64,000 bases of DNA from positions 16,301,692 to 16,365,691 of the forward strand of contig NC_092367.1 in the NCBI RefSeq assembly GCF_030848805.1. The letters are read 5' to 3'. Below the pieces are notes generated by a model. It was given only the letters and a program-made list of their open reading frames with translations. It ran no database searches and was not told the origin of the DNA. Shown here in pieces: positions 53,300 through 64,000 of this stretch. Source of the DNA: Temnothorax longispinosus. Taxonomy: Eukaryota > Arthropoda > Insecta > Hymenoptera > Formicidae. The position numbers and the translations under genes are program-made. How positions within the stretch are numbered: position 1 is the stretch's first letter; each line of letters begins with the position of its first letter.

Positions 53300-55514
53300 C
53301 TACGCCTGTCGTAGTGATTGACTAAAGTAAGCCGGTGTCCGTGTGATAGTAAATGCGGTAACTGCAGTTCGAGGACCAGGCTCGTAGCTGTGATCCTGCC
53401 CTTGACCACCTATGGGTACAACTTGGAATGTCCTAATGTGAAATGGAAAACGTTTATTGTTCACAGATGGTCGAGTTACATATAAAAACATTATGTGACC
53501 CAAGAAGACAATGAAAAGGGAACTTCCTTTGGCCATGCTCTCTCTCACCCATTCATCCACGAATATAGTGTTGATTAATACCTGTAAAAATAAAAAAAAG
53601 ATGTCTTATTTTTACAGCATATTTTTATTATGTAGATTTTAAGTGTAATTAAAAATTATTTCAAGAAAAAAATAATTGTTAGTATATATGCGTACCGTTA
53701 ATGGGTGAAAGAGAAACCACACGGATCCTAAGAGAAGTAGCGAAGTGTAGAAGTGGAGCTTTGTATTCAATTTTCTGATAGTCTTGAAGCAACGAGTGAC
53801 AAACACGAACCAGGCGATCAATTTCAGCGCTATTAGACCGTAGCCCGGTGGCGACTCGTAAATGTATAATACCACTCCTGGATCGAATACCTCAGACTGA
53901 TATATATACAGCGACATTTGACAAATGGCAGTACTACCGATGAATACTGCAAGCCATCGGATTTGCGACGATGTAAGGACACTTTTGGTAACTGTGTAAC
54001 CGATAGCGAGCAGCAGCATGAGAACTGTGTACAGGGTCTCGGAACACGCTTCCGAGAGCTGGCTCAACAGATAAGCGTTCATCGCTGGCATTCCTCTCAG
54101 GCCAAGATTGACGTAACTGTAAAGCTCGCACGACACCCCTAATAATTGACACAGCAAGGAGGCGATGAACAGTTTGTAGGATATATGTAGCAGCCTCCTG
54201 GAGCGCAGTTGCAGCGCTATGTAGAAACTAAGGACGATGAATATCAGGTACATGCAGGCGATCGGTATCAGCAGCGGCAGTATGTCTGGAAACCGGGAAA
54301 CGGGCGCAATTAAGGAAACGCTACTCTGGGACTCGCCGATTGTCGTGAAAGTCAAATTACTTGCAGAATTCGTCTGCGGAGAAGTGTTCCTTCCAGAATG
54401 CGCCGGGCGCCGCGTTGGTCAGCGATATCCAGTACGTGACGTTCAGGCCTTTCGTGGAAGAGCAGTCGGCTAAAACTATGAACCACCATCTCGGCCGGGC
54501 CGAGATGAATCTCCTCTGGCTGTCGCATCGGACACCGTCGTCGTCCTCCACGCATCCCGACGATAGCCACGACGTGTTCAGCGGCACTATTTGACCGTAG
54601 TGGATGTTGAGAATACTCTCTTTCTCCCGGCATGTCTTATTGGAAGGATAGACGGTGGGCCATTGGTGTGCTCCATCGTAGTACAGCAGGAGGTTTAGAT
54701 TACGTTCTTCACCTCCTAATTCAAAGTGATACCGAAAAGTACCGCTTTCTGTTAGAAAACAGAATCTCGCGACGAATGCCCAGTTCTGAAAAAATCACGA
54801 TATTCAGATATTTGTCATATGTTATTTCTTCGAGCGATTTTATGAGTCATTAGAACTCGTTCTACGAAACGGTAACATTGTAAAGCGGCTTCTGCATCGA
54901 TCAGTATTATTGCCTTCATCTAAATATAATTGCCTATCCATTGTAAAGATATGCAAGACAATATTAATTGCAAAACCACGCGCAATAACTATAAAAAAAT
55001 ATCAATTATAAATCTTTCAGTCTTTTCGATTTGCGAATCATTAAAATGTTAAAATATTCGAACGTTAAATTGTCAAAACAATAAATAACGAAAATATAAT
55101 GAGGACTTTATCCTCCCGGAGTTCTTACTTTAATGTTAACTCTCGTCTGCTCTATTTCAAATCGCACTCGCTTAATAAAAATCCACTCGGTTATTTTTCG
55201 TTAACGGCAGGTGGAAACTCGGTTTTGCTCGTACACGTACGCGCAATATATATTGATCATGCAAGAGCCGCCCGCGCGAAGCTATGGATCGAAACGCCGC
55301 GCCGCTGAAACGACTCGCGTTTCCATTTCATGTTCCATAAAATCGATTCCAGCCTGGTAGTTACTTCGTGTGTTATCAGGTCGCCCTCGAGTATTTTGGC
55401 ATCGGCGTGTCGGAGCAACGGCAGGTGCGCGATCGAGAAGAGCAGCAGCAGAAAGACCAGCTTCACCGAGTTCCGAGTGCGCGACGCTCGTGCGACGAGC
55501 GTTCCTCCGCACAT
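53300..55514 (-). CDS. TMEM145: TMEM145 homologue, seven-helix GOLD-type membrane protein
   Basis: Exons 55514-55365, 54785-54365, 54285-53696 and 53581-53300 give 480 residues; human TMEM145 has ~493. A signal peptide (LVFLLLLFSIAHLPLL, cleavage near ADA) is followed by a Cys-containing ectodomain with N-glycosylation sites (NKT, NTS, NVT) and the hallmark WKEHFSADEF. Seven hydrophobic helices follow, with YESPPGYGLIALK between helices 4 and 5 and the ending TRPSVNNKRFPFHIRTFQ, closely like the TMEM145 tail as I remember it. GPR180 is a more distant relative. Family function is poorly known. The exon 2/3 junction stays in frame only with a GC donor (T|GCAAGT at 54364-54359); the nearby GT donor would cause a frameshift. 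Confidence 0.92.
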
Positions 55515-56550
55515 AACTACCGCAATCGCTACGGACGCATACTGTCAGCGGCCGTGCGGCCGCTTTGATCAATATTTCCCGGTGCCATGACTCGTATATC
55601 GATTTGATTATTCGCACGCGAAACGGGTCGACATTCGCGAAATTGCTGTTGTAAAAGAGGAAAAAAAGAAAAGGGGAGAACAACCCTTTCGTACTCGAAA
55701 TTTCGCGCTATCATAGATTCCTCCTTCTGCGCGTTCCTACTTTCTATATGTTTTTCCTCTAATTTTTTTGTTTCCTTTCTCATATATGTTTTGACTGCAG
55801 GAAATATAATTAAAATAATAGCAGGGCTAAAAACTTACTTTAATTACTCTAATTACTTTATTATTTGGATTGTTTATTACTCAGCGCTTTTTGTAAAACG
55901 GGACAATTGTAGATGTCAGATTTTAGAGCGAGGAAGAGAAAGGAAGAGCGAAATTTGTCTGTTAGAGAATGTAGATAAAAGAACGAAAAGAAATATTTTT
56001 GAGTACAGTATGTACGCCGATTGCTCGCGTGTCCCTGACATTTGCGTGCATGTCGCTTGCGCAGCATGTAGTATGCATGTGTATGCGTCGTGTTCTCCAC
56101 GATTGATCGAATTGATTACTTGCAATACAACGACGAAGAAATAACAAAATGCACTCGCTGTAATATAACGTGCTATTTTATTAACTGTCTTTAGAGAAAA
56201 AAAGTGATTTTTTAAACAAATATATACTTTTTTATATATACAAGAGAAACGAGAGAAAGCGATAAGCTTAGGTATTAAAAAATAAAAGGATGACAAATGT
56301 GCAAAGAATAGAAAAAATTGAATTTAAAAGAATTGCTCGAAAATAAAGAGATCACATTCAGATTAAAACCTTTGCTCTCCCGATAAGTTATTTAAATATA
56401 TTTATTAATTATTAAAAAAATAATACAATACAATTAAAAGAATAATACAATTATGAAATAAAAATATAATCAGGAAAATAGAATTATTAATAATAATACT
56501 AATGATTGATATTTATTGTGCTGTTGTGGTTATTGCTCATCGTCATCCAA

Positions 56551-56593
<43 letters not shown>

Positions 56594-56900
56594 ATCGTCC
56601 GAGTTATCAGAAATTTATTCCGAGCTTATATAAATTGGAATATTTTTTTCTCAATCTAAATAATAAATTGTATTGTTTCATTTATTAAAAGAATTCTATT
56701 AAGTTCTAAGTCGGGTACCTATTAATAGTTCTTTTCTGTAAGGAGAGTTGCTGATTTTTTAAATTAACTTTTTTCTTATGCGTTTCCGTACAAGTCGGAG
56801 TGTGTGTTTTCTGGTTTCAAATAGTCGAGTCTTTTATTTTCAGTTCATTGCACGCCAATAATTACAAATTAGAAATATACCCGCGAAATCGTATTCAGAT
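55515..56900. other. Intergenic region, TMEM145 5' side
   Basis: TMEM145 promoter side at the left, then AT-rich spacer. It includes a (TAAA)n microsatellite at 56549-56595. No gene was recognised, and the open frames near 55790-56300 overlap antisense and lack similarity. Confidence 0.6.
56549..56595. repeat. (TAAA)n microsatellite
   Basis: About eleven tandem tetranucleotide units. Confidence 0.95.
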
Positions 56901-57029
56901 TGGCCGCGTTCAGCAGACACAACTGTTGAGTTCGTCTTATCAACACTCTGCGTTGATTGGTTGGTTCTAAAAGTAAGAGCCAATCACGTTCGACTGCTAC
57001 TCAGCGGCTTGGTCTGCTGAACGCGCCCA
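56901..57029. mobile_element. 129-bp MITE-like palindrome in RRP7A promoter
   Basis: The left end TGGCCGCGTTCAGCAGAC is matched by an inverted copy at the right end (GTCTGCTGAACGCGCCCA), with only one mismatch in 18. The inner sequence carries ATTGG and CCAAT words in opposite orientation. It ends ~245 bp before the RRP7A start codon, so it probably forms part of that promoter. Confidence 0.65.
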
Positions 57030-57274
57030 TTTATAACCTATTTCTCTCTTTCCATGTCACGTGATAGCGCACGACGCACGACGCACGTTGTCGAGCCGCG
57101 GACGCGAGGTATAGTTTCGGTTTGTCAAACGTTGTTTAGTAATCCTAGATTCCGTTTTCCCTACCTGTAGAAATTAGACGGAACCGCCAAAACATATACC
57201 TGTACAATATTTCATTTTCAGCCGTAAGAAACAGATCTTAGATTCGTGCACAACAGTGAGGTTAGGCTTTAAAG

Positions 57275-58295
57275 ATGGTTACAAAAGCCAGTAAACAGAG
57301 TCCGAGAAGCTTCAAAAGTGAGTCTCGTTGCTGTATATACCGTAAAAATACATGTATCCCGAGAATCGTTTCTAAACGAGGTTATTTCGGATTACAGCGC
57401 TATGGATTCGCTTCGACGCCGACAGCTCGGACAAGCACCAGCTGTTTTTCAAGGAGCACTCCGTGAGAAATCAGGAACCGGAGTATCCCAGAAACAGAAC
57501 TCTTTTTGTATTGAATATACCGCCGTACGCCACCACCGATTGTCTGAAACATGCGTTCGCCGATCTCTGCAGCGATGTACGGTCCGTTACGTTGTCAAAC
57601 GCGAAAGGGTTTAAAACTGCGTACATCGTTTTCAAGAAGGAGGCCTCTCTGGACAGGGCGATGGAACTTTCGGAAGATTGCATCATTACGTTGAACGGTG
57701 ACAAAAGTGTGTGCTTCACAGGATTAGAAAGTGAGTATTTTGTATTTTTAATGTCGTAGACACAACTTGTCTCTTATAATCTGTATCTAAGTATATCTCT
57801 ATCTCTATTTTTGATTATTCAAACAGAATGGTGTACAGAGTATAATAATACGTTGCACGACGAGCGACTAATGAAAACCGACATCGAGGAATATGTAACT
57901 CTGTACGACAAGCAAGTACAGAATCGTATCGCACGGGAGAAAGCTGCGGAAGAGAAGGACGAAGGCTGGATAACTGTAACGAGTGGAAAGAAAAGAGGGC
58001 AATTCGCGCCGACCAGGAAGGAATCTACCATCAGCAAGGTGCAACAGAAGGAGGAACAGCGCAACAAGAAGAAGCAATTGATTAATTTCTATACTTTCCA
58101 AATTCGCGAAACGAAAAAGCAGAGTAAGTACAATTGCGCATTACAAAATTCTTCGTAGAGTGATGGTTTTTTTTTAGAATGCGCTTAATCCGTACGATCT
58201 TGCTTTCAGATTTAGCGGAGCTGCGAAAAAAGTTCGAACTGGATAAAAAAAGACTGCAGGAATTGAAACAAAAACGGACGTTTAAGCCATTTTAG
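57275..58295 (+). CDS. RRP7A: Ribosomal RNA-processing protein 7 (RRP7A)
   Basis: Four exons, 57275-57317, 57398-57730, 57827-58123 and 58210-58295, all joined in phase 1, give 252 residues; human RRP7A has ~280. An RRM-like fold is indicated by LFVLNIPPY (~50-58, RNP2-like) and GFKTAYIVF (~85-93, RNP1-like). The C-terminal RRP7 domain follows: DEGWITVT, NFYTFQIRE, a charged helix (LAELRKKFELDKKRLQELK) and the terminal RTFKPF, equivalent to human RKFRPY. The family works in the small-subunit processome (UTP-C/CURI) for 18S rRNA maturation in the nucleolus. An ATTAAA signal lies at 58342-58347. It converges with INTS15. Confidence 0.94.
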
Positions 58296-58347
58296 GTACG
58301 TTAAATGTTGTTGTAAATAACTAGGATATGATTGTAAAATTATTAAA
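58296..58347 (+). repeat. Direct repeat copy 1 (RRP7A 3' UTR)
   Basis: This ~52-bp block directly after the RRP7A stop codon begins GTACGTTAAATGTTG and ends TTGTAAAATTATTAAA. It recurs at 59837-59890 with a few substitutions and small indels. It includes the likely RRP7A poly(A) signal. Confidence 0.85.
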
Positions 58348-58512
58348 ATCAGTTATAATTCGTTAGAATCTTTATTTTTTTTGCGAAACAAGTTATATAC
58401 AATATAATTGCCTAATGATTTTATTTTTTATGTACAAAAACAATTAGAATATTGTCGATTAAATTAATTCATTGTCATCATTGCCGTCGCTGTCGTCGTC
58501 GTCATACTCGTA

Positions 58513-60062
58513 TCAAGCTGCCTTAGTTGCATAAGTTTGTAATGTCCATTCTATCAAGAAGTGCTGATACGACAGTGGTTGCAAAAGGGCTAATAGTTCC
58601 TCTGAAACGAACGAAAATAATGATATGTATAAAAATTGGTAATATAATTATAATATGTACGCGCGAATACATTTTGTAAATACGTATATGCATAAGATAC
58701 ACACGTTTATTTCCGTAAATGCAGTTCGCAGACATGGCCGCGCTGACGGCTTGCGCGAGTCGTTCCATAGCTAGGTCACGCGAGACTTTTTCGACGTTCG
58801 GACGATTTTGCAGATTCGCCGTCAATAACCGAGTAGTAGACGCCAAATGCTGCGCCGAGATCGCGTGCTTGTTGCTGTCGCTGTTGTTCAGTCGTAGCAC
58901 CGAGTCCATGAGTAACTGTTGAACTTTCGAGTAAAATTTTCGCGACTCTTCCCGACTCTCTGTGCTTTCCGTAGTGTCATTACGCAGAGGACTCAATATG
59001 CACCATCTGTAGATGAAAGAAAGAACGGTTCGATGTTAAATGTGCTTTTGTTCGTCATCTTGCGTGCGAAGTTATAGAATGGGAAATGACCTGAACAAGC
59101 CTGCTATTGGTGTTATCGGGGTCATCGGAATCCCGCCGGTGGGCAACGCCGGATTGTCCATCAGGGGTGTTAACAGTAAACTCGGATTTTCGTCGATCCA
59201 CTCGCCTACCGATCTGAGCAGCTCGGTAGGCGGATCTTTGTCCTCGTACACTTCACCGATCGCCGTCAGCAGGTTGGCGGTGAAATGTGGCGCGAGTACG
59301 GGTAGCTGCTTCAGTTTGTCGATGGATCTCGGAGTGAGCACGAAGTAGTCGTTGAGCACGTGCCTCGCCAGTCCTACGCTCTGCGGCGAGGTGGAGCCCA
59401 ACTGCTGCATCCAAATGCCAGCTGCGTTTAGGACCGCCTTGTTTTGCGTGGCGATCGCGAACGACACCAGGTTACCTAGGATCTTGTATCTGGGACTGTC
59501 CGCCGGGAAGAGCGACAGGAAGAGAGCGTTGCGCACCGCGGGAGTGCCGCCTGGGCTCTGGAAGAAGTCGCTCATGCAGTCTATCAGCTGCAGCTCGTGT
59601 ATCGCCGTTGTCATGTTGCGTTTCTTCCGCTTCTCCACCTCTCCGAACACAAACTCCGATATCAAGTCCATTTGTAGGTCCACTTGCTTGCCCGGCCTGC
59701 AGCAGAGTACCTCTTGACAAACGAATAACAAATAAAATTTAATATTCGAAGAGGGAAAGAGAGAGAGTCATAATATATTAAAATGTAACGTAGATCTGTA
59801 CATTTTAGCTGCATAATATTGAAACATAGACAAATAGTACGTTAAATGTTGCTGTAAATAACATTTGGATAAGATTGTAAAATTATTAAAGACAAGTGTG
59901 TCGCGCTACATTTTCGAGATACACAGAGAGCACAGCTAAAATAAACAGACCAGCGGCGTCGAGATAACCTGTACCACTCGTACCGATTCTGCATAGAGCA
60001 TCCCTGGCGCAGTAAGGGAAGTCCAGCTTTCTAAGTATCTGCTTCACGTCGCTCCCGGACAT
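58513..60062 (-). CDS. INTS15: Integrator complex subunit 15 (C7orf26 homologue)
   Basis: Four exons, 60062-59984, 59712-59091, 59006-58705 and 58601-58513, give 363 residues; human C7orf26/INTS15 has ~449. Matches to the family as remembered include the start (MSGSDVKQILRKLDF then RDAL), ISEFVFGEV, HELQLIDCM, ARHVLNDYFVLTPRSI, ENPSLLLT, MTPITPIAGLFRWCI and MERLAQAVSAAMSANC. INTS15 belongs to the Integrator snRNA 3'-processing and transcription-attenuation complex, in the module with INTS10/13/14. The last exon is open in two frames. I chose C|GTGTGT as the exon 3 donor because it gives QELLALLQPLSYQHFLIEW, which fits the family better. A minus-strand AATAAA lies at 58371-58376. Confidence 0.88.
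59837..59890 (+). repeat. Direct repeat copy 2 (INTS15 intron 1)
   Basis: Diverged copy of the 58296-58347 block, lying within the first intron of INTS15 and in the same + orientation. Confidence 0.85.
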
Positions 60063-60755
60063 CGTAGCGTAACGCGGACGCAATTGTCGTGCCGAATACC
60101 GAAGGAAATTGTCTCCGACCGTCTCAATTTGCAGCGTTTGACCGGTTTGACAGCGATCATGTGCGCGCGCGCCTGTATATATGCATATATATGTAGAGGG
60201 GTAGTAGGTGCGCGCCGCGACGACGCGGCGCGCAGTGGCGCGCAGTGCGCACCGGCGGCCGACGCCGGTGCTGCGGTGGGGCCCTCGCCGCGCAGTGGCG
60301 CCACCGGCGAGTAGGTTGCGAAGCGCATTATTAGTCAAAACAATCCGCCGAATTGGTGATCTATTTTTAGGTCGCGCCCACCGTAGTCCACGGTGCTGCA
60401 CCGTTTTTCCCCGGAGAGGCCCGGAAAGAGAAGTCCGCGCGGCCGGTGCCCTACCGCGACGCCGTCTCGCACCCGCGATAAGGTTCAACGACCCCCCCTC
60501 CCCATCGTGGATTGTGACAGGCCAGGGAGCCGTGCGGCCGTGCGCGGGCCGGCCATGTTTATACCGTGGTGAGAAAATTTTCGAGCCGTGCGCCGACCGT
60601 GCAGCCGCCGCCGCCGCCGCGAGCCACGAGCGGGACTATCTCCACGTGCGCCGTGGAAGCGCGACGATCCCCGCCGCGCCGCGCGTACCAGCCCCGTGCC
60701 CCAGGAGGCCGTCGCGGGACCGCAGCGCGCAGCGTTCGCCGAGGAGCCGACGACG
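60063..60755. promoter_or_regulatory. CpG-rich head-to-head promoter, INTS15 / next gene
   Basis: The strongly GC-rich interval from about 60200 separates the INTS15 start (60062, -) from the + strand start at 60756. It contains many CGCG and GGCGCG words and short GC palindromes. The 5' UTRs of both genes lie here. The long open frames on both strands are products of composition. Confidence 0.65.
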
Positions 60756-60774
60756 ATGGAGTCCTCCGACAGGG
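60756..60774 (+). CDS. First coding exon of an unidentified gene (partial)
   Basis: ATGGAGTCCTCCGACAGGG (MESSDR plus one base) is followed by a strong GTAAGT donor at 60775. The upstream sequence is open in the same frame, so translation could start earlier. The gene continues past the window end and the product cannot be identified. The position opposite INTS15 and the CpG-rich leader support a genuine promoter-proximal exon. Confidence 0.5.
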
Positions 60775-62186
60775 GTAAGTCTCGCCTGGCGCGCGACGAG
60801 GATAACGACACCCGCGTGGGAAAAAAACGGCGGCGGCCAATATTGTGCCAATCTTGACGCGGACGCGCTGCCCCCCGCGGGGGGGGGCAATGGCAGTGTC
60901 AGGGTCGAAACGGAACTGGTTCAGTGACCGCGTTAAGAGTCGCGCGGGGTCGTCCGCGCGACGACGTTTCGACGACCCCCTCCCCCCCCCCTCCGGTTGA
61001 CGGCCGACCTCCTGGCAGTCGAGGTCGCGGCGGACCGTCGACCGCTCCGAGCTCTCGCGTAAATCGCCGTCGCCGATCGAATCTATGTCACGCGGCGCGC
61101 TTTTGGCCAAGACTGTACCAACGCGTCGTCCTCTCTCTTTTCTCCTCCGCCTCTTTCCTTCCTCTCTCTCTCTCGCGCTCCCTCGCCTCCCCCGCGTTCT
61201 CGCCGTCTCGCTCGCGCGCCTCGTCCGCATCTTGACCGGGATGGAGAGGGAGAGAGAGAGAAGAGAGTCGCGCGCGCGCGCTACGCCTCCAGGGCATCAT
61301 CCTGCGGATCGCTCACGGGCACGTGGTGGAACGGACGCCGTCGAACGAGAAATCCGAGACGGCGATCCGCCCGCGCGCGGGCGCGCGCGCGCAATTCTCT
61401 CGCCGGCGAGAAAACGACGGACGCGCGGCGACATTTCCCCGCTCGCTCGCTCGCTCGCCAGCGATCGTGCACGCCGCCACCAGGGAGCCGTAACCCGTGA
61501 GAGAGTGCACGGCTGGCACGGGCGTTCCGCGTTGCGCAACTGCCGCCGCGGCCGTAACTGCGTGTCTTTAACCTACATAGGAGGCCCCGGCGCGGCGCGC
61601 GCGGCGAATCAGAGTCACGGTGTCGTTTGACAACGGCGCGCACGGGCCGCACACACGTGAGAATTATTATCGCCTGACCGAGCGATTTCCCCTCCCCGTT
61701 CATCGGCCAGCGGCCCGCGTGTCCCCCTTTCCCTTCGCGCCCCCCCGCGCGCGCGTCCCCCGCGCCGTTGTACCTCGCCGCGCTTCGTCGCGTCGCGACG
61801 TGGCGACACCTGCCGACCGCTCGTGCGCGCCCTACCTCAAGCCAACGCGAATTAACCCTCCCGCGTCGTCGCCGTTCAACCCTCCCTCCCCCGGTTGCAC
61901 GCCCGGTGGTGGTTCCCTTCGATCATGAATCGAGACGGGGAAAATGTTGTCACCCTCGATGGAGTAACCTGTCATGGGGAAAAACGACCGCAAGGTTAGA
62001 ACGGATATTTTTGTCCTGTATATTGCCTTACCCGAAAGCCCCCCTTAGGGGGATGATTGAGTGGATCGAGATGCAGGTTGCAGGGGTCGTCACGAATTCC
62101 TATTCATTCTGTGTTTGAATAACGTGTTACTGTTGCGAGCCGAATTGTTTCGGATATTTTATTGGCAAACGATTTTTCGGAGTTAC
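60775..62186. other. GC-rich start of a long first intron
   Basis: CpG-rich sequence with C-tracts, CT/GA-rich runs (about 61130-61280) and CGCG runs extends to about 61960, after which composition falls to the AT-rich background. Long overlapping frames in all phases reflect composition. No exon can be supported. Confidence 0.55.
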
Positions 62187-62405
62187 TGCACAGAAAAAAA
62201 AGAATATTCTTAATTTGATGATGTTTTTAGTAATTTTAGTTTTAATGTGGAAATCTTGAAATGGAATTTGTTGCAATAAAAGCGAAGAAAACTTGCTTGT
62301 ATAATAAAGTCATTTTATATGTTTAGTTAAAAAGTAAAGTTGAAATTCTCATTAGAAGATTCATAGATTGTTGCGTATACGAATTTGACACTTTTTTTCT
62401 GTGCA
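62187..62405. mobile_element. Possible ~219-bp MITE with short TIRs
   Basis: TGCACAGAAAAAAAA at 62187-62201 is mirrored by TTTTTTTCTGTGCA ending at 62405. The interior is AT-rich with no coding. The inverted repeats are short and partly homopolymeric, so the call is tentative. Confidence 0.4.
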
Positions 62406-64000
62406 CAAAATTCAAAGTAATCAGCACCAAATAGTAAACTTGCCTTGGATGAACAAAACTGAAGCGTCGAACAATTCATTCGAACCGAACAAATCGCAGT
62501 TAATCCGATATTTCGGTGATTTAATTGCGGTTATTAGCGCGCGATCGAGACTGTCGAATCAAACGATTCGTTCGTTAATTTGATGTTTCGTCACGCGGAA
62601 ACGATCGCTACGCAATCCGAGCAATTTTATCGCAACCCGGAGTTTGTACAATTGATCTATCATACCATCCGATTATGCGTGGGTTTCATATTCGCTCTAA
62701 TTGTTCATTAGTCCCGTGATTCACGCCGATCATTTCAGCGACGAATCTGGCGCGATACAGATTCACGCGCGAATAACAAACAAGTCTCTCTCGAAAACCA
62801 AATTGAACCCAACTCCGTAAATCTTTCAATTTTGGAAATTAAAAACACGATTAGTCTGTAATCTCTTTTTGGCTTTCTTTATATTTATTTCGCGGATCTT
62901 GCGATTTCCAATAAAATCGGGCATCTCCGTGATCAAATGGCCACACAGTTTGGTTTTTGAGCGGTTCAAATATCATGATTTTTTTGGGTAGGCTAGAGAA
63001 AAGGGAAGCGCGATAAGAAGCCGCGAATATACGCGCGCGTGGAGTAAGATCGCGCTCGCGGGAGCGCGCGTCTCGCTTCTAAGTTTGGCGCGGTGGATGG
63101 CGGCGGCGGCGGCGTGCGACCCAACCGACGACCTTTCTGCATTCATTCCGGTCCCCGCGAGATCACGGCCACGACTCCTCGTTTCGTTCCCGCTTCTCGC
63201 TGCTCTTTCCTTCGCATACCTCGTCGCCTTCGTTGCCTCCGCCGTTGCTTTCCTCTCGCTTTTCAAGACGTCGTGCGCTTCGAGCGTTCAAGCACGGCGG
63301 TCCGTGTCTTGTGGGATAATCCGCGGTCAATTGGACAGGACCACGTTCGTTCGTGCCACGTGAATTTTAATGCGCGACCAAATCTGCCGGAGAAACGAAA
63401 GAAGAAAACACGAAGAGATCATCGTTTTTGAATTTACGAAAGAATGCATGCGCTATGCGTTTATCGAAGACTTGAGTCATTCTTTTCTGGCATATACCTG
63501 TCGCTTAAAATATTACACGCGTCGAGAAGAGATTAGGAGATGCGAAAATTTCAGCTCGACCTGCTCAATGGAAAACCTCCGGGTCGATGGAAAAAAGTAT
63601 ATATTCGTGGAAGCTGGTTGGTTTTTGCGGTTGAAACGAAAATGCTGTCAGCGTCCCAAAAAGGGATGACGGAAAGCGGAAAAGGCGTGTGCACCGACAA
63701 AAGTGCATCTTTGAGTTTTCTGACCTGCCGGCCATCCTAAGAGGATCCACAAAATTCCGGGGGATTTCTTTGTCCTCGACGCAGGACTGCAGGCGCGGCG
63801 TGTTCCAACCAGCGTCGCCCTTTATCCTTCATTTTTAATCCGCGTACACCATCCACGCGGCGTTTTGTTCTCTTTCGCGAGCCACCTCTCTCTTTCTCTC
63901 TTTCTCCTCTCCCTGTTGGTCTCTTCCTCGTTATATAAGTCCAAGGACGAGCCGCGCTGCTACGTGTACTTCTCCCTCCATCACGCTGTTTCTCTCTCTT
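62406..64000. other. Intronic or intergenic tail of the window
   Basis: A second CpG-rich patch at about 63000-63370 carries an open frame (from 63085) with a hydrophobic stretch but no recognised family. A TATATAAG word at about 63932, followed by GC-rich sequence, may be a core promoter. No coding call is made. Confidence 0.4.

Noticed and set aside
58523..58608. INTS15 last exon read in the longer frame GTISPFATTVVSALL
   Set aside because: It is joinable only through the alternative donor; the other frame (QELLALLQPLSYQHF) resembles the family C-terminus better.
60208..61928. Long Arg/Pro/Ala-rich open frames in the CpG-rich block
   Set aside because: Several frames on both strands are open at once, which is typical of GC-rich non-coding DNA; only the MESSDR exon with a good donor is retained.
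63085..63363. 92-codon frame with a hydrophobic segment
   Set aside because: It lies in a CpG-rich patch, overlaps another open frame, and has no recognised family or splice evidence.

Overview
This window is nuclear DNA from an insect, most likely a hymenopteran and possibly an ant. The inference rests on compact intron-split genes of bilaterian type, one very long intron, AT-rich spacers broken by CpG-rich patches, many short palindromic MITEs, a tRNA-derived SINE, and a short run of the insect telomere pentamer TTAGG near a promoter. The species cannot be named. Exons were joined by hand from splice sites, reading phase and remembered family sequences; no search was run.

Layout. Positions 1-16969 hold no protein gene I can support. 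They contain a 215-bp MITE (5638-5852), tandem kappaB-like palindromes (12383-12408), a ~495-bp inverted-repeat element (13711-14205) and spacer; untranslated first exons of the next gene may lie here. Positions 16985-43019 (+) carry a nine-exon gene for a ~1396-residue single-pass membrane protein with a small Cys-containing ectodomain and a very long cytoplasmic tail, possibly shavenoid-like. Its 17.8-kb second intron holds a broken mitochondrial-clan cytochrome P450 fragment, a ~460-bp fold-back element, a SINE and another MITE. Positions 43020-46401 are AT-rich 3' flank.

From 46.4 kb the window becomes gene-dense. A DHX30-type DEAH helicase (46402-51083, -) lies head-to-head with the sulfhydryl oxidase ALR/GFER (52041-52701, +). 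ALR converges with a TMEM145 homologue (53300-55514, -) that appears to use a GC-AG intron. The ribosome-biogenesis factor RRP7A (57275-58295, +) converges with the Integrator subunit INTS15/C7orf26 homologue (58513-60062, -). INTS15 is head-to-head, across a CpG-rich promoter, with the first coding exon of an unidentified + strand gene (60756-60774) whose first intron runs past the window end.

Functional themes. DHX30 (mitochondrial ribosome/RNA) and ALR (intermembrane-space disulfide relay) share one intergenic region and both have mitochondrial roles in known relatives. RRP7A (18S rRNA processing) and INTS15 (snRNA/mRNA 3'-end processing) are RNA-metabolism genes whose 3' ends nearly overlap. 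I see no bacterial-type system, CRISPR array, rRNA or intact tRNA gene. The most unusual region is 27.4-29.1 kb, where SINE, long fold-back and truncated P450 abut each other.
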